A stretch of DNA of 64,000 nt from Enterococcus faecalis (GTDB lineage Bacteria; Bacillota; Bacilli; Lactobacillales; Enterococcaceae), in contig NZ_CP118962.1 of the NCBI RefSeq assembly GCF_029024925.1, forward strand, positions 532,501 through 596,500. The letters are read 5' to 3'. The position numbers and the translations under genes were made by a program. Shown piece after piece: positions 48,669 to 57,442 of the stretch; position 1 is the stretch's first letter; each line of letters opens with the position of its first letter. The notes under the pieces were generated by a model. The model did no database searches and was not told the DNA's origin. It saw nothing but the letters and a program-made list of their open reading frames with translations.

Positions 48669-50255
48669 ATGTCTAAATTTTTAAAAGTAATCGGAATAAT
48701 TGCTGTTTTGTTAGTCATAATAGGCGCTGCAGCTTATTGGTTTATACTCAAAAAGTTCACTCCTGAGGCAGAAACCCCAGCAATGTACAATCAAGAGAGA
48801 ATCGTTAAAACGATTGAAGACCAATTAAAAGAAACAGATGTACAAAAAGCTCGTACCAAAGCACCGTTGATTATTGAAAAAAATATCACTGAATTACAGC
48901 AAGCGATTGCCGACGGAGCATTGACCTATGAAGAACTTACGGCGTTTTATTTGGACCGTATTTTACAGTTCGATCAAATAGATAATGGCATGAACAGCAT
49001 CTCTGAAATCAATCCGCAAGCAATTAAGGAAGCCAAGGCATTTGACCAGCAAGCCTCTCAAACACCGAAGAAGCCTTTGTATGGTATTCCTGTGACTTTG
49101 AAAGAAAATATAAATACGACCAACATGATTTCGAGTGCAGGAGCGTATGCCTTACGCACGTTCAAGCCTAAGGAAGATGCGGAAGTAGTTAAGAAGTTAA
49201 CAGAGGCGCAAACTTTGATTTTAGGAAAAGTAAACTTATCTGAACTAGCGAATTATATGTCAATGAAAGCACCAAGTGGCTATAGTTCCAAACATGGACA
49301 AACACTTAATCCTTATGGGCCACTCAAAATAACACCTTCAGGTTCAAGTTCTGGGAGTGCGGCTAGTGTGACGATGAATATCGGCGCCTTCTCTTTAGGC
49401 ACTGAGACGATGGGATCGATTGTTTCCCCCGCTTCTCATCAATCAGTGGTTGGTTTTAAACCGACCCACAGTTCAGTAAGTGGCGAAGGTGTTTTGCCAT
49501 TGGCACCGTCATTAGATACAGTTGGCCCGATTGCCCGAAGTGTCGTTGATGTTGCGCAAGGCTATAATGCGTTTAAGAAAGACACGGTTCCGAGCATTGA
49601 TTCAACGAAATTTACTAAAAATAACTTACAAGGTCAACGCATTGGGTTGCTAGAAATGCCAAGTGCTGAAGAAGAATTTGCGACTGCTAAAAAGGCCATC
49701 CAAAAAGCTGGAGCAGAAGTGATTCCGTTAACACCAGACATGGAAGGGATTGATGGCGGGAAAGTTATTTCCAATGAATTTAAGTTTGCATTGGAAGAAT
49801 TTGCGAAACGTTATGACTTACCATTTAAAACACTGGAGGAACTAATTGCGTATAATCAACAAGATAAAAAGGTTCGTGCCAAGTATGGGCAAGATTTATT
49901 AGAAGCAGATGTTAAAAAGAAACAACCAGATAAAGAAATCATTCAAACAACCATTAAAAAAGCACAGCAAACGTTTGATGCGTTGCTAAAAAAACAACAA
50001 TTAGACGGATATGCCTTTATTGATTCTGAAGGTACGGGTTTAAGTGCTGTGGCAGGATATCCTGAATTGACTGTTCCTTTGGCGAAAAACAGTGAAGGAC
50101 AACCTTATGGGCTGACTTTTACACAAACTGCCAATAAAGAGCAAACGTTATTTAAGCAAGCTTACAGCTTTGAACAAAGTACAAAAGGACGGATAGTACT
50201 TTCAGACAACGAGCTGTTGGCAAACAGTAAAAAAATAAATAGAGATGAGCAGTAA
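48669..50255 (+). CDS. Membrane-anchored amidase-signature protein
   Basis: A 528-aa hydrolase of the amidase-signature family. One N-terminal transmembrane helix (about residues 5-27) likely leaves the enzyme outside the membrane. A Lys in PVTLKENINTTNM, a Ser-rich loop PSGSSSGSAASV and TETMGSIVSPA form the Ser-cisSer-Lys triad. The C-terminal GLSAVAGYPELTVP is the family end segment. Substrate is unknown; relatives cleave amides and peptide amides. AGGAGG precedes the ATG at 48669. Confidence 0.88.
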   Translation: MSKFLKVIGIIAVLLVIIGAAAYWFILKKFTPEAETPAMYNQERIVKTIEDQLKETDVQKARTKAPLIIEKNITELQQAIADGALTYEELTAFYLDRILQFDQIDNGMNSISEINPQAIKEAKAFDQQASQTPKKPLYGIPVTLKENINTTNMISSAGAYALRTFKPKEDAEVVKKLTEAQTLILGKVNLSELANYMSMKAPSGYSSKHGQTLNPYGPLKITPSGSSSGSAASVTMNIGAFSLGTETMGSIVSPASHQSVVGFKPTHSSVSGEGVLPLAPSLDTVGPIARSVVDVAQGYNAFKKDTVPSIDSTKFTKNNLQGQRIGLLEMPSAEEEFATAKKAIQKAGAEVIPLTPDMEGIDGGKVISNEFKFALEEFAKRYDLPFKTLEELIAYNQQDKKVRAKYGQDLLEADVKKKQPDKEIIQTTIKKAQQTFDALLKKQQLDGYAFIDSEGTGLSAVAGYPELTVPLAKNSEGQPYGLTFTQTANKEQTLFKQAYSFEQSTKGRIVLSDNELLANSKKINRDEQ

Positions 50256-50728
50256 AGGGAAACTAGGAATGGCGAAACATCCGTATCAAACCTAATAAAG
50301 ATAATCGACCTACAAATGAAAGGAATTGTTTGTAGGTCGATTATTTAGGTGAGTCGTTTTTTTTGCTTTTTTAGGCGAATGTTTTCATGTAATAAGTTAA
50401 TAAGTGGCCAGATTCGAGAAATAAGGCCATCAATTTTTAAGCATTTCAATAAAAAGAGTGAACGATGGCTGTGTTTGAAGTATAAATATGTGCGGTTGCT
50501 TCCGCTTTCACAACATTAATTTGGAGCGCTACCGTCGTAAAGGGTTCTGCTGCAGGAATTATTAGATGGAAACAAATCCATGAATACATAGAAGATTAAA
50601 ACAAGATGAAGAAAATATTGTGGCAATAAAGGATATCAGAAAGCTTGCGTAATAACTATATGTAGTGTTTTGATATTTTTCGAATCAATATATAGTATTA
50701 AAATCTTCTTTTTATTCCGAAATCTGAT
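50256..50728. other. Intergenic region with a terminator and possible decayed coding remnant
   Basis: A 473-base stretch upstream of the pnuC promoter (50729-50757). The left part holds the amidase terminator. From about 50470 to 50600 one frame reads VASAFTTLIWS and GIIRWKQIHEYIED between stops and frame breaks, vaguely like a transposase helix-turn-helix (IS3 OrfA type). No intact gene and no terminal repeats were found. Confidence 0.3.
50301..50350 (+). terminator. Terminator after the amidase gene
   Basis: A perfect 16-bp stem (50301-50316 with 50329-50344) is followed by TTAGG. The tail is a weak T-run, but the stem is strong. Confidence 0.65.
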
Positions 50729-50757
50729 TGACTTGTTTTTTAAAACGGAGTACTCTT
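50729..50757 (+). promoter_or_regulatory. Promoter of pnuC
   Basis: TTGACT (50729-50734) and TACTCT (50752-50757) are 17 bp apart. The leader would be about 45 bases. Confidence 0.62.
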
Positions 50758-50809
50758 ATTGAGACGTCAACAGAGAAAAGTTTGGTTTTAGGAAGGTCGG
50801 AAATTTGTC

Positions 50810-51508
50810 GTGAATAAGAATTTTTTGGTGAATGATTTTAAAGGTTGGGAAACGAGAAGTTACTTGTTTTTAGCTTTGATGGTGGGGGTACAGTTGGTTG
50901 CGTTCGCTATCAATCCATCGAATTGGATTACGTTAGTAGGTGGTTTAGCCGGCATCATTTGTGTGAATTTAATTGCCCAAGGAAAAGTCAGCAATTACAT
51001 TTTTGGGTTAATCAGTGCAGTGATTATTGGCTATTTTGGGTTAGTGACACGGGTATATGCGGAAGTTCTTTTACAAAGCTTCTATATTATTATGGACATT
51101 ACAGGGCTTTATGCTTGGCTTCGGGCTAGCGAGGATGGCTCGGGTCAAGTAACCGAAGTAAAAGTTTTAAAAGGTATTCAGTGGTTGTATGCCTTTTTCA
51201 CGTGGCTGCTCATTGGCGTAGCTGCATATATTTTGTTAGGCTTTGTAAATGATGCGCAACAAACATTAGATGCAATCACGTTCAGTGTTTCAGCGACAGG
51301 GATGTTATTGATGATTAAACGTTATCAATCGCAATTCGTGTTTTGGCTACTAGGAAATATTTTTTCAATTTTGTTATGGTTCCGAGCAGGGACGCACGCT
51401 GGTGGTGATTATGCGATATTTGTTATGTATTGTATGTATACTTTTAACTCAATTTTTGGTATGTTTAATTGGTTGAAGATAAAAAATAAAATGGAAAAAA
51501 ATAGGTAG
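50810..51508 (+). CDS. pnuC: PnuC-family nicotinamide riboside transporter
   Basis: A 232-aa protein with seven to eight helices of the PnuC family, which brings in nicotinamide riboside by coupling to intracellular phosphorylation. LQSFYIIMDITGLYAWLRAS and the final YCMYTFNSIFGMFNWLK are family segments. It starts with GTG; AGGAAGG lies about 13 bases upstream, a long spacing, so the start is a little uncertain. The next gene, a nucleoside kinase, starts eight bases after its stop. Confidence 0.88.
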   Translation: MNKNFLVNDFKGWETRSYLFLALMVGVQLVAFAINPSNWITLVGGLAGIICVNLIAQGKVSNYIFGLISAVIIGYFGLVTRVYAEVLLQSFYIIMDITGLYAWLRASEDGSGQVTEVKVLKGIQWLYAFFTWLLIGVAAYILLGFVNDAQQTLDAITFSVSATGMLLMIKRYQSQFVFWLLGNIFSILLWFRAGTHAGGDYAIFVMYCMYTFNSIFGMFNWLKIKNKMEKNR

Positions 51509-51516
51509 GGAGTTCG

Positions 51517-52161
51517 ATGGCAGTGATTGTTTTAGCAGGTACGATTGGCGCTGGTAAATCTAGTTTAACAGCTTTAATTGCAAACCGTTTAGGTTCAGAA
51601 GCCTTTTACGAATCAGTTGATGATAATGAGGTATTACCTTTATTTTATGCGGAACCGGAAAAGTACGCATTTTTATTACAAATTTATTTTTTAAATAAAC
51701 GTTTTGATAGTATTAAACAAGCATTAACGCATGAAAATAATGTATTGGATCGCTCGATTTATGAAGATTCATTACTTTTTCATTTAAATGCAGATTTAGG
51801 TCGTGCCAACGAAACAGAGGTCAAAGTGTACGATGACTTATTACAAAACATGCTCCAAGAATTGCCTTATGCTGCGCATAAAAAAAGACCTGATTTGTTA
51901 GTTCACATTCGTATTTCATTTCCCAAAATGTTGGAACGCATCAAAAAACGTGGCCGTCCTTATGAACAAATTGAGACAGATCCAACGTTGTATGATTACT
52001 ATCAAATGTTGAACGAGCGTTATGATCAATGGTACGAAGACTATGATGAAAGTCCTAAAATTCAAATTGATGGCGATAAATATGATTTTGTCGAAGATCC
52101 TGAAGCGTGTCAATATGTCTTGGCGTTAATTGAGAAGAAAATTGAAGAATTAGAAAGATAA
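51517..52161 (+). CDS. Deoxynucleoside kinase (dAK/dGK family)
   Basis: A 214-aa kinase of the deoxyadenosine/deoxyguanosine kinase family. The P-loop is GTIGAGKSSL, the substrate motif is DRSIYEDSLLF, and the lid carries RIKKRGRPYE. Pairing with pnuC suggests a joint role in salvage of nucleoside-like compounds, although phosphorylation of nicotinamide riboside itself would normally need a different kinase. The deoxynucleoside call comes from family resemblance. Confidence 0.87.
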   Translation: MAVIVLAGTIGAGKSSLTALIANRLGSEAFYESVDDNEVLPLFYAEPEKYAFLLQIYFLNKRFDSIKQALTHENNVLDRSIYEDSLLFHLNADLGRANETEVKVYDDLLQNMLQELPYAAHKKRPDLLVHIRISFPKMLERIKKRGRPYEQIETDPTLYDYYQMLNERYDQWYEDYDESPKIQIDGDKYDFVEDPEACQYVLALIEKKIEELER

Positions 52162-52163
52162 AT

Positions 52164-52197
52164 AAAAAGAAGCAAGTCCGGACTTGCTTCTTTTTGA
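52164..52197 (+). terminator. Terminator after the deoxynucleoside kinase gene
   Basis: A perfect 32-base palindrome (52164-52195) centred on TCCGGA ends in five Ts. Confidence 0.88.
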
Positions 52198-52207
52198 CTT
52201 AAAATGT

Positions 52208-52307
52208 GGATAGATAGGCTAAAGTTGCTACTAAATAAAGGAGTGTAGTGCTAAATTATAGAATCGGATTTTAACCTTCCCCTAAGTTAAAATCGGATAA
52301 TCTATCC
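52208..52307. other. Nested stem-loop element, possible structured RNA
   Basis: Within a 320-base gene-free stretch (52198-52510), GGATAGAT (52208-52215) pairs with ATCTATCC (52300-52307). Inside it GATTTTAAC (52267-52275) pairs with GTTAAAATC (52286-52294). No ORF or T-run explains it. The remainder up to 52510 shows no further structure. Confidence 0.4.
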
Positions 52308-52510
52308 ATCGACAGTTTAAGTTTGTATAAAATAGCGGTAGCTATTATCAACGAAGTCATTCATCGGTTGACCTGACTTCTCTAGAAGTATACCATCGAA
52401 AATAACCAACAGTTGTTCAAAATTTGGACTTAGTAAGTGTAAATTTTGATTGAAAGTTTCTGTAAATCAATCATTTATTCAAAAAATAATGCTCGAAAGA
52501 AGGAAGATAA

Positions 52511-52942
52511 ATGGGCCAAATTTGGTTTGAACGCATTCTACGTTGGCGCAAAAAAGCGCAACGATTTTTACAAGGACGTTATGCCCGGTTCGATGAATTG
52601 AATCGAACGCTGTTGCTAACAAGTGTCGTGCTGGCGCTCATCAATATTTTTACTGGCTATCTTTGGGTTCGGTTATTGATTTTAATCACAGTAGCCTACG
52701 TGTGTTATCGCTTTTTTTCAAAACATATTCACCCGCGATTGAATGAAAATCAACGGTTTATTCTTCGAAAACAACGCCTAATGCAAAAGGTTCATGCTTT
52801 TCGCAAGCGACACCTGACTCAGAAAGGATATCGTTATTTTAAATGTCCAAAATGTCAGCAGTCATTACGTGCGCCGAAAGGACGAGGAACAATCAAAGTC
52901 ACTTGTTCAAACTGCCAAAATCAATTTATCAAAAAAGTCTGA
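52511..52942 (+). CDS. Zinc-ribbon membrane protein
   Basis: A 143-aa protein with one or two central transmembrane helices (about residues 33-68), a basic region, and a C-terminal zinc ribbon made of CPKC and CSNC (residues about 112-137). The fold suggests a membrane-tethered nucleic acid- or protein-binding role, but the family is uncharacterised. Basic N terminus. The AGGAAG ribosome binding site is normal. Confidence 0.78.
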   Translation: MGQIWFERILRWRKKAQRFLQGRYARFDELNRTLLLTSVVLALINIFTGYLWVRLLILITVAYVCYRFFSKHIHPRLNENQRFILRKQRLMQKVHAFRKRHLTQKGYRYFKCPKCQQSLRAPKGRGTIKVTCSNCQNQFIKKV

Positions 52943-53054
52943 CCTTCTGTGTTTTTTGGTCTAGGCAACTTTCGGACTTGTGGTATACTTGAGAAAAGAA
53001 ACCATTGGATATTCTAAAAGGGGAATATCTTGTTAAAAAAGGAGAGAAAAAACA

Positions 53055-53441
53055 ATGGAAATTAAACGCCAACAAGAAATTGTTGAAGCGTATCACTATG
53101 ATATGCGAGTACCTGATTCAGAAGTAGAGACAGATTTACGTGTCAGTTTTTCACCAATTGAAGTAGAAGAAGAAAATTATCCAGAAAATAGCTCAGCACT
53201 TGTTGCTCGCTTAGAATTTCGAATTGTCTTTGACGAATTTGTTTTATCAGGGGCGATTAGCCAAATTAATCACATTATTGATCGTAAAATTGAAAAACAA
53301 GAAGATATTTCGCAAGAAGAAGTCGATGAACTTGTGCGTCCTTTATTTAGCATCGTCGAACGTTTATCTTATGAAGTAACTGAAATTGCTCTGGATCGTC
53401 CAGGTGTTCAATTGAATTTTCAACAATCAGAAGAAGCTTAA
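53055..53441 (+). CDS. DUF1149 family protein
   Basis: A 128-aa soluble, acidic protein of DUF1149, a Lactobacillales family whose predicted fold resembles SecB. Conserved segments are IKRQQEIVEAYHYDMRV and SPIEVEEENYPENS near the N terminus and DEFVLSGAISQINHI in the middle. Function is not established; the SecB-like fold raises the idea of a chaperone. A strong terminator follows. Confidence 0.82.
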   Translation: MEIKRQQEIVEAYHYDMRVPDSEVETDLRVSFSPIEVEEENYPENSSALVARLEFRIVFDEFVLSGAISQINHIIDRKIEKQEDISQEEVDELVRPLFSIVERLSYEVTEIALDRPGVQLNFQQSEEA

Positions 53442-53446
53442 ACTTT

Positions 53447-53491
53447 AAAAACAGCGTTTGTAACGGATTCCGTTACAAACGCTGTTTTTAT
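53447..53491. terminator. Bidirectional terminator after the DUF1149 gene
   Basis: A near-perfect palindrome (53447-53489) with A-run left and T-run right lies between convergent genes. The reverse gene's stop at 53488 falls in its right edge. Confidence 0.87.
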
Positions 53492-53823
53492 TCTTGTGAA
53501 GATTTAGCAACCAAAGCTTTTTTAAACTGTTCATAATTTTTTGTAGCGATATCCACATAAGTAATCGGCTGACCAACTTTGGTGATTTTTTCGGGAAGAT
53601 AGGGAGCGAGCATTTCATTGTACAAAATGAACGCAGCTTCTGGTACTTCCTCTGAAAGAACATCATAACTGATAAAGTCAATTTCATAGGTTGGTTGAAA
53701 AAAGGCTTTGATGTTTTGCTGCTCTTTATTTGAAAAGAGCCAAGGACCTCCATTTGCAGGGCTCCCAACATACAACATTGCTCCATCACGGTTGACAGAA
53801 AGGATCCAACAAATTTTTTGCAT
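53488..53823 (-). CDS. Conserved hypothetical protein (111 aa)
   Basis: A 111-aa soluble protein starting MQKICWILSVNRDGAML. It has SPANGGPWLFSNKEQQNIKAFF and a C-terminal lysine-rich tail. I do not recognise the family. AGGAGGTG lies about seven bases before the ATG, and a reverse-strand TGGTATACT extended -10 is just upstream, both supporting this frame over the overlapping one. No functional clue from its neighbours. Confidence 0.72.
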   Translation of the reverse strand: MQKICWILSVNRDGAMLYVGSPANGGPWLFSNKEQQNIKAFFQPTYEIDFISYDVLSEEVPEAAFILYNEMLAPYLPEKITKVGQPITYVDIATKNYEQFKKALVAKSSQE

Positions 53824-54018
53824 ACGCTTACACCTCCTAGAACTAAGTATACCATGTCAGCTTAAAAGAAAGAGGACAAAAAACAAATTATTTTTACAGT
53901 GACTAGTAAAACAATGGTTGGTGATAGTTTTAAACTATCGCAACGGTTATTTTCTATCAAAAAGTAAGCAAATTATCCCACTATTTGCTATAAAATAAGG
54001 TACAATAGAACTATCACT

Positions 54019-54080
54019 GGAAACAGTTTGCTGTTTTCAGGGTATTTACTGGAGAGTGAGTACCGGGAACCTTTACTTCC
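54019..54080 (+). other. Structured leader of the cystine transporter gene
   Basis: Three hairpins in a row. GGAAACAG/CTGTTTTC (54019-54038) is followed by a 10-bp stem with a GGAG loop (54041-54050 with 54055-54064, two G-T wobbles), then GGAA/TTCC (54066-54080). None has a T-run. They lie about 40-100 bases before the start codon. Confidence 0.45.
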
Positions 54081-54120
54081 TTTGATGTACTTGTCATTAA
54101 AAACATAGGGAGGAACTAAA

Positions 54121-55512
54121 ATGACAACATTCATCACTGTATTAGTGATCCTTGCATTTATTGCTGTGTTATTCGGTTTCTACCAAATGCAAAAAAAACA
54201 TTTAAAATTCTCAACACGTGTCTTTTCAGCATTGGGCGTGGGGATTGTTTTAGGTGCAATTATTCAATTTGCTTTTGGTACAGACAGTAAAATTACTACG
54301 CAATCAATGGAATGGATCGGGATTGTAGGTAATGGTTATGTAGCGTTTCTACAAATGCTCGTAATTCCGTTAGTATTTGTATCTATTGTAGGTGCATTTA
54401 CAAAAATGAAAGAATCCAATAAATTAGGAAAAATTAGCTTTAATGTGTTAGCCACCTTACTAGGAACAACAGCAGTAGCTGCCTTGGTGGGGATTGGAAC
54501 AACCTTAGCGTTTGGTCTTCAAGGGGCAAAATTCACGCAAGGTGCTGCAGAAACGTCAAGAATTGCCGAGTTAGCGACGCGTCAAGATGCGATTCAAGAT
54601 TTGACGATTCCCCAACAAATCGTTTCATTTATTCCTAAAAATGTCTTTGCTGACTTTGCGGGAACACGACCAATGAGTACCATTGGGGTGGTAATCTTTG
54701 CTGCGTTTGTTGGTGTCGCTTATTTAGGCGTTCGTCGTAAAGCGCCAAAAGAAGCTGAATTTTTTGCAAATTTAATTGATAGTTTATATAAAATTACCAT
54801 GCGAATTGTTACCTTAGTTTTACGCTTGACCCCTTATGGCGTGTTAGCGTTAATGATTAATGTTGTAGCAACAAGTGATTTTGTTGCGATTATTAACTTA
54901 GGTAAATTTGTGTTGGCATCGTATGTGGCCTTAATCATTGTTTTTGCCATTCACATGTTGATTTTAATTACTTTAAAAGTCAACCCAGTTACGTATCTAA
55001 AAAAAGTTTTTCCAGTCTTGAGCTTTGCTTTTACTTCTCGTTCAAGTGCAGGAGCTTTACCATTAAATATTGAAACACAAACCAAAGCATTAGGTGTCGA
55101 TGATGCCACAGCAAACTTTGCTGGTAGTTTCGGTTTATCTATTGGACAAAATGGTTGTGCCGGCGTTTATCCAGCTATGTTAGCAACCATCGTTGCACCA
55201 ACTGTTGGAATTGATGTCTTTAGTTTACAATTTATTTTAATGTTAGTAGCAGTTGTCACAATCAGTTCATTTGGCGTAGCCGGTGTCGGCGGCGGAGCAA
55301 CCTTTGCTTCTCTAATCGTTTTAGGCGCAATGAACTTACCAGTTGCAATTGTTGGTTTAGTAATTTCGGTTGAACCACTTATTGACATGGCGCGGACAGC
55401 TGTTAACGTTAACGATAGTATGGTTGCAGGTGTGTTAACAAGTGCTCGTATTCATGAGTTAGATCGTGATGTCTTAAATGATCGCGACGTTGTCTTAGAT
55501 GCAAATATCTAA
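54121..55512 (+). CDS. tcyP: L-cystine symporter (TcyP-like, dicarboxylate/amino acid:cation symporter family)
   Basis: A 463-aa transporter of the DAACS family with the length and segments of Bacillus TcyP. RSSAGALPLNIETQ and FGLSIGQNGCAGVYPAM are the re-entrant loop and substrate region, and GVGGGATFASL and IDMARTAVNVNDSM are in the C-terminal half. It imports L-cystine with cations. Single gene with a structured leader (54019-54080). Amino acid specificity is inferred from similarity to TcyP. Confidence 0.9.
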   Translation: MTTFITVLVILAFIAVLFGFYQMQKKHLKFSTRVFSALGVGIVLGAIIQFAFGTDSKITTQSMEWIGIVGNGYVAFLQMLVIPLVFVSIVGAFTKMKESNKLGKISFNVLATLLGTTAVAALVGIGTTLAFGLQGAKFTQGAAETSRIAELATRQDAIQDLTIPQQIVSFIPKNVFADFAGTRPMSTIGVVIFAAFVGVAYLGVRRKAPKEAEFFANLIDSLYKITMRIVTLVLRLTPYGVLALMINVVATSDFVAIINLGKFVLASYVALIIVFAIHMLILITLKVNPVTYLKKVFPVLSFAFTSRSSAGALPLNIETQTKALGVDDATANFAGSFGLSIGQNGCAGVYPAMLATIVAPTVGIDVFSLQFILMLVAVVTISSFGVAGVGGGATFASLIVLGAMNLPVAIVGLVISVEPLIDMARTAVNVNDSMVAGVLTSARIHELDRDVLNDRDVVLDANI

Positions 55513-55524
55513 ATCAATAAAACG

Positions 55525-55564
55525 AAAAGTGTTTGAGCAATGTCTTGCTCAAACACTTTTTTTG
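55525..55564 (+). terminator. Terminator after tcyP
   Basis: A perfect 16-bp stem (55525-55540 with 55545-55560) is followed by TTT. Confidence 0.88.
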
Positions 55565-55644
55565 GATTTTAAGCGAAAGTGCAGTAATTATTTAAAAGAA
55601 CGTATATAATAAGTTGTTAATTAAATTCAAAAGGACGTGAAGGA

Positions 55645-56025
55645 ATGTTTTCAAACCAAGTAAAGATTATGTTATATGTGAATAATGTTGAGGAATCTAG
55701 TCAATTTTGGCAAACGTTTGGCTTTGTTGAAAAGGAAAGAGAGGAAGTTGACGGCACATTGGTGGTAGAAATTGCACCAAGTGAATCAGCAGAAGCGATT
55801 ATTGTTTTATATGATTTGGCCTTTATTCAAAAACATTCACCAGAAGTGGCGGGGAATACCCCTTCTTTAATGTTTGCTAGCGATGATATCATTGGTCTCT
55901 ATAAAAAAATGCAAGAGGCTGGGGTTACTGTCGGTGAAATGGTTCAATTGCCAACAGGCTTAGTTTTTAATTTTGCAGATAACGATGATAATTACTTTGC
56001 TGTGATGGGGCAAGAAAGTAAATAA
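55645..56025 (+). CDS. VOC (glyoxalase/bleomycin resistance-like) family protein
   Basis: A 126-aa vicinal-oxygen-chelate fold protein, starting MFSNQVKIMLYVNNVEES with the expected first beta strand (VKIMLYV) and ending NFADNDDNYFAVMGQ. It may bind or detoxify a small molecule; the substrate is unknown. It sits alone between two terminators, 132 bases after tcyP. Confidence 0.83.
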   Translation: MFSNQVKIMLYVNNVEESSQFWQTFGFVEKEREEVDGTLVVEIAPSESAEAIIVLYDLAFIQKHSPEVAGNTPSLMFASDDIIGLYKKMQEAGVTVGEMVQLPTGLVFNFADNDDNYFAVMGQESK

Positions 56026-56079
56026 AAAACAGCTTGGCACCAGAATCTAGATTGATTCTGGTGCCAAGCTGTTTTTTAT
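56024..56079 (+). terminator. Terminator after the VOC gene
   Basis: A 24-bp perfect stem (56024-56047 with 56054-56077) is one of the longest in the window. Its A-run begins within the stop codon of the gene and its right arm ends in six Ts. Confidence 0.9.
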
Positions 56080-56177
56080 AAAAGTTGAAAGTTTTATAAA
56101 TTTTACTAAAATCTGTAATTTTCATGAAAATATAGCGTATGATAATGCTGTTAATAGAATAGGCGGAGGTAAGCGGT

Positions 56178-57344
56178 ATGCGTAAACGACATGCAAAGAA
56201 AAGACATGGAGGAGTGAATTGGCTTTTTATAGTGTGTTTGTTGGTGGTGATTGGTGGTAGTGGTTATTTAATAAAAACGTTCTTTTTCACTAGAGATTCA
56301 CAAGTTAGTCAAGAATCGAAAGTGGTCTTGGAAGAAGATCGCCGAAGTGATAATTATGCGAATTTAACGAAAGAAATAGTTGCACCAGATAGTGGCGAAC
56401 TTGATCAAAAAATTCAAGAAACAAATTATATTGGTTCGGCTTTGATCATTAAAGATGATCAGGTTTTAGTAAATAAAGGATATGGCTTTGCCAATTTTGA
56501 AAAGCAACAAGCCAACACGCCAAACACAAGGTTTCAGATTGGCTCAATTCAAAAATCTTTTACCACAACCTTGATCTTAAAAGCGATTGAAGAAGGTAAA
56601 CTTACATTAGATACAAAACTCGCTACGTTTTATCCGCAAATTCAAGGTGCTGAGGATATTACGATTAGCGATATGTTGAATATGACAAGCGGTTTAAAGT
56701 TATCAGCAATGCCTAATAATATCGTTACCGATGAAGAAATTATTCAATTTGTTAAACAAAATACCATTCAAGTCAATAAAGGCAAATACAATTATTCCCC
56801 AGTAAATTTTGTCCTTTTAGCAGGAATGTTAGAGAAAATGTATCAACGTACCTATCAAGAATTATTTAATAATCTTTATCACAAAACGGCTGGTTTAAAG
56901 AATTTTGGCTTCTATGAAACCTTATTGGAACAACCCAATAATTCAACAAGTTATAAATGGACAGAAGACAATTCGTATAATCAAGTGCTCTCAATTCCCG
57001 CAGCTAGTTTTGCCCATGAATTTGGGACTGGGAATGTGGATATGACGACAGGTGATTTGTATTGGTACTTACATCAATTAATGAGTGGACACTTAGTTTC
57101 CACCGCACTTTTGCAAAAATTATGGACGTCTTCTCAGCAAAGTTCTTATCATGGCGGCATCTATGTTCATGATAATTATTTACGCTTACACGGCGTTGAA
57201 GCGGGTCAACAAGCCCTGGTTTTATTTTCAAAAGATATGAAAACCGGGGTCATATTGCTAACTAATTGTGTGAATCCAGCGAAATACAAAGAATTAATTG
57301 GTTCGTTGTTCCATGATGTAACCAATTTAACTGTTAAATTTTAA
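56178..57344 (+). CDS. Membrane-anchored serine hydrolase of the beta-lactamase/PBP4-like family
   Basis: A 388-aa protein with a Lys/Arg-rich cytoplasmic N terminus, one transmembrane helix (about residues 14-37) and an extracellular class C beta-lactamase-like domain. The catalytic SxxK is S123-IQ-K126. The second motif reads YSP (in KYNYSPVNFVLLAGM), not the usual YxN. A KTG or HxG third motif is less clear (EFGTGNVDM). The family includes D-alanyl-D-alanine peptidases and esterases. GGAGGT is eight bases before ATG. Confidence 0.82.
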   Translation: MRKRHAKKRHGGVNWLFIVCLLVVIGGSGYLIKTFFFTRDSQVSQESKVVLEEDRRSDNYANLTKEIVAPDSGELDQKIQETNYIGSALIIKDDQVLVNKGYGFANFEKQQANTPNTRFQIGSIQKSFTTTLILKAIEEGKLTLDTKLATFYPQIQGAEDITISDMLNMTSGLKLSAMPNNIVTDEEIIQFVKQNTIQVNKGKYNYSPVNFVLLAGMLEKMYQRTYQELFNNLYHKTAGLKNFGFYETLLEQPNNSTSYKWTEDNSYNQVLSIPAASFAHEFGTGNVDMTTGDLYWYLHQLMSGHLVSTALLQKLWTSSQQSSYHGGIYVHDNYLRLHGVEAGQQALVLFSKDMKTGVILLTNCVNPAKYKELIGSLFHDVTNLTVKF

Positions 57345-57442
57345 AGCAGAAGCAACAACGATCACTCCAAAGCCTTTTTAGGTTTCTTCTGAGAGACTTT
57401 ATATTAAAATAAAGGGAAGAACGATCAAAGGGAGTGACGAAG

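Noticed and set aside
48669-50255. The amidase as a second GatA
   Set aside because: It has an N-terminal membrane anchor, lacks GatB/GatC neighbours, and differs in the GatA-specific loops; it is a different amidase-signature enzyme.
50764-50809. A NAD+-sensing (pnuC-type) riboswitch before pnuC
   Set aside because: The likely leader is only about 45 bases after the promoter at 50729-50757, too short for a known riboswitch, and I saw no stable structure in it.
53445-53855. A longer reverse frame (136 codons) overlapping the 111-aa hypothetical gene
   Set aside because: It has poor start context, while the 111-aa frame has AGGAGGTG at good spacing and an extended -10 upstream.
54019-54110. 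T-box or SAM riboswitch before the cystine transporter
   Set aside because: No T-box consensus (GGGTGGnACCnCG-type) and no S-box core elements are present; only the three simple hairpins were kept.
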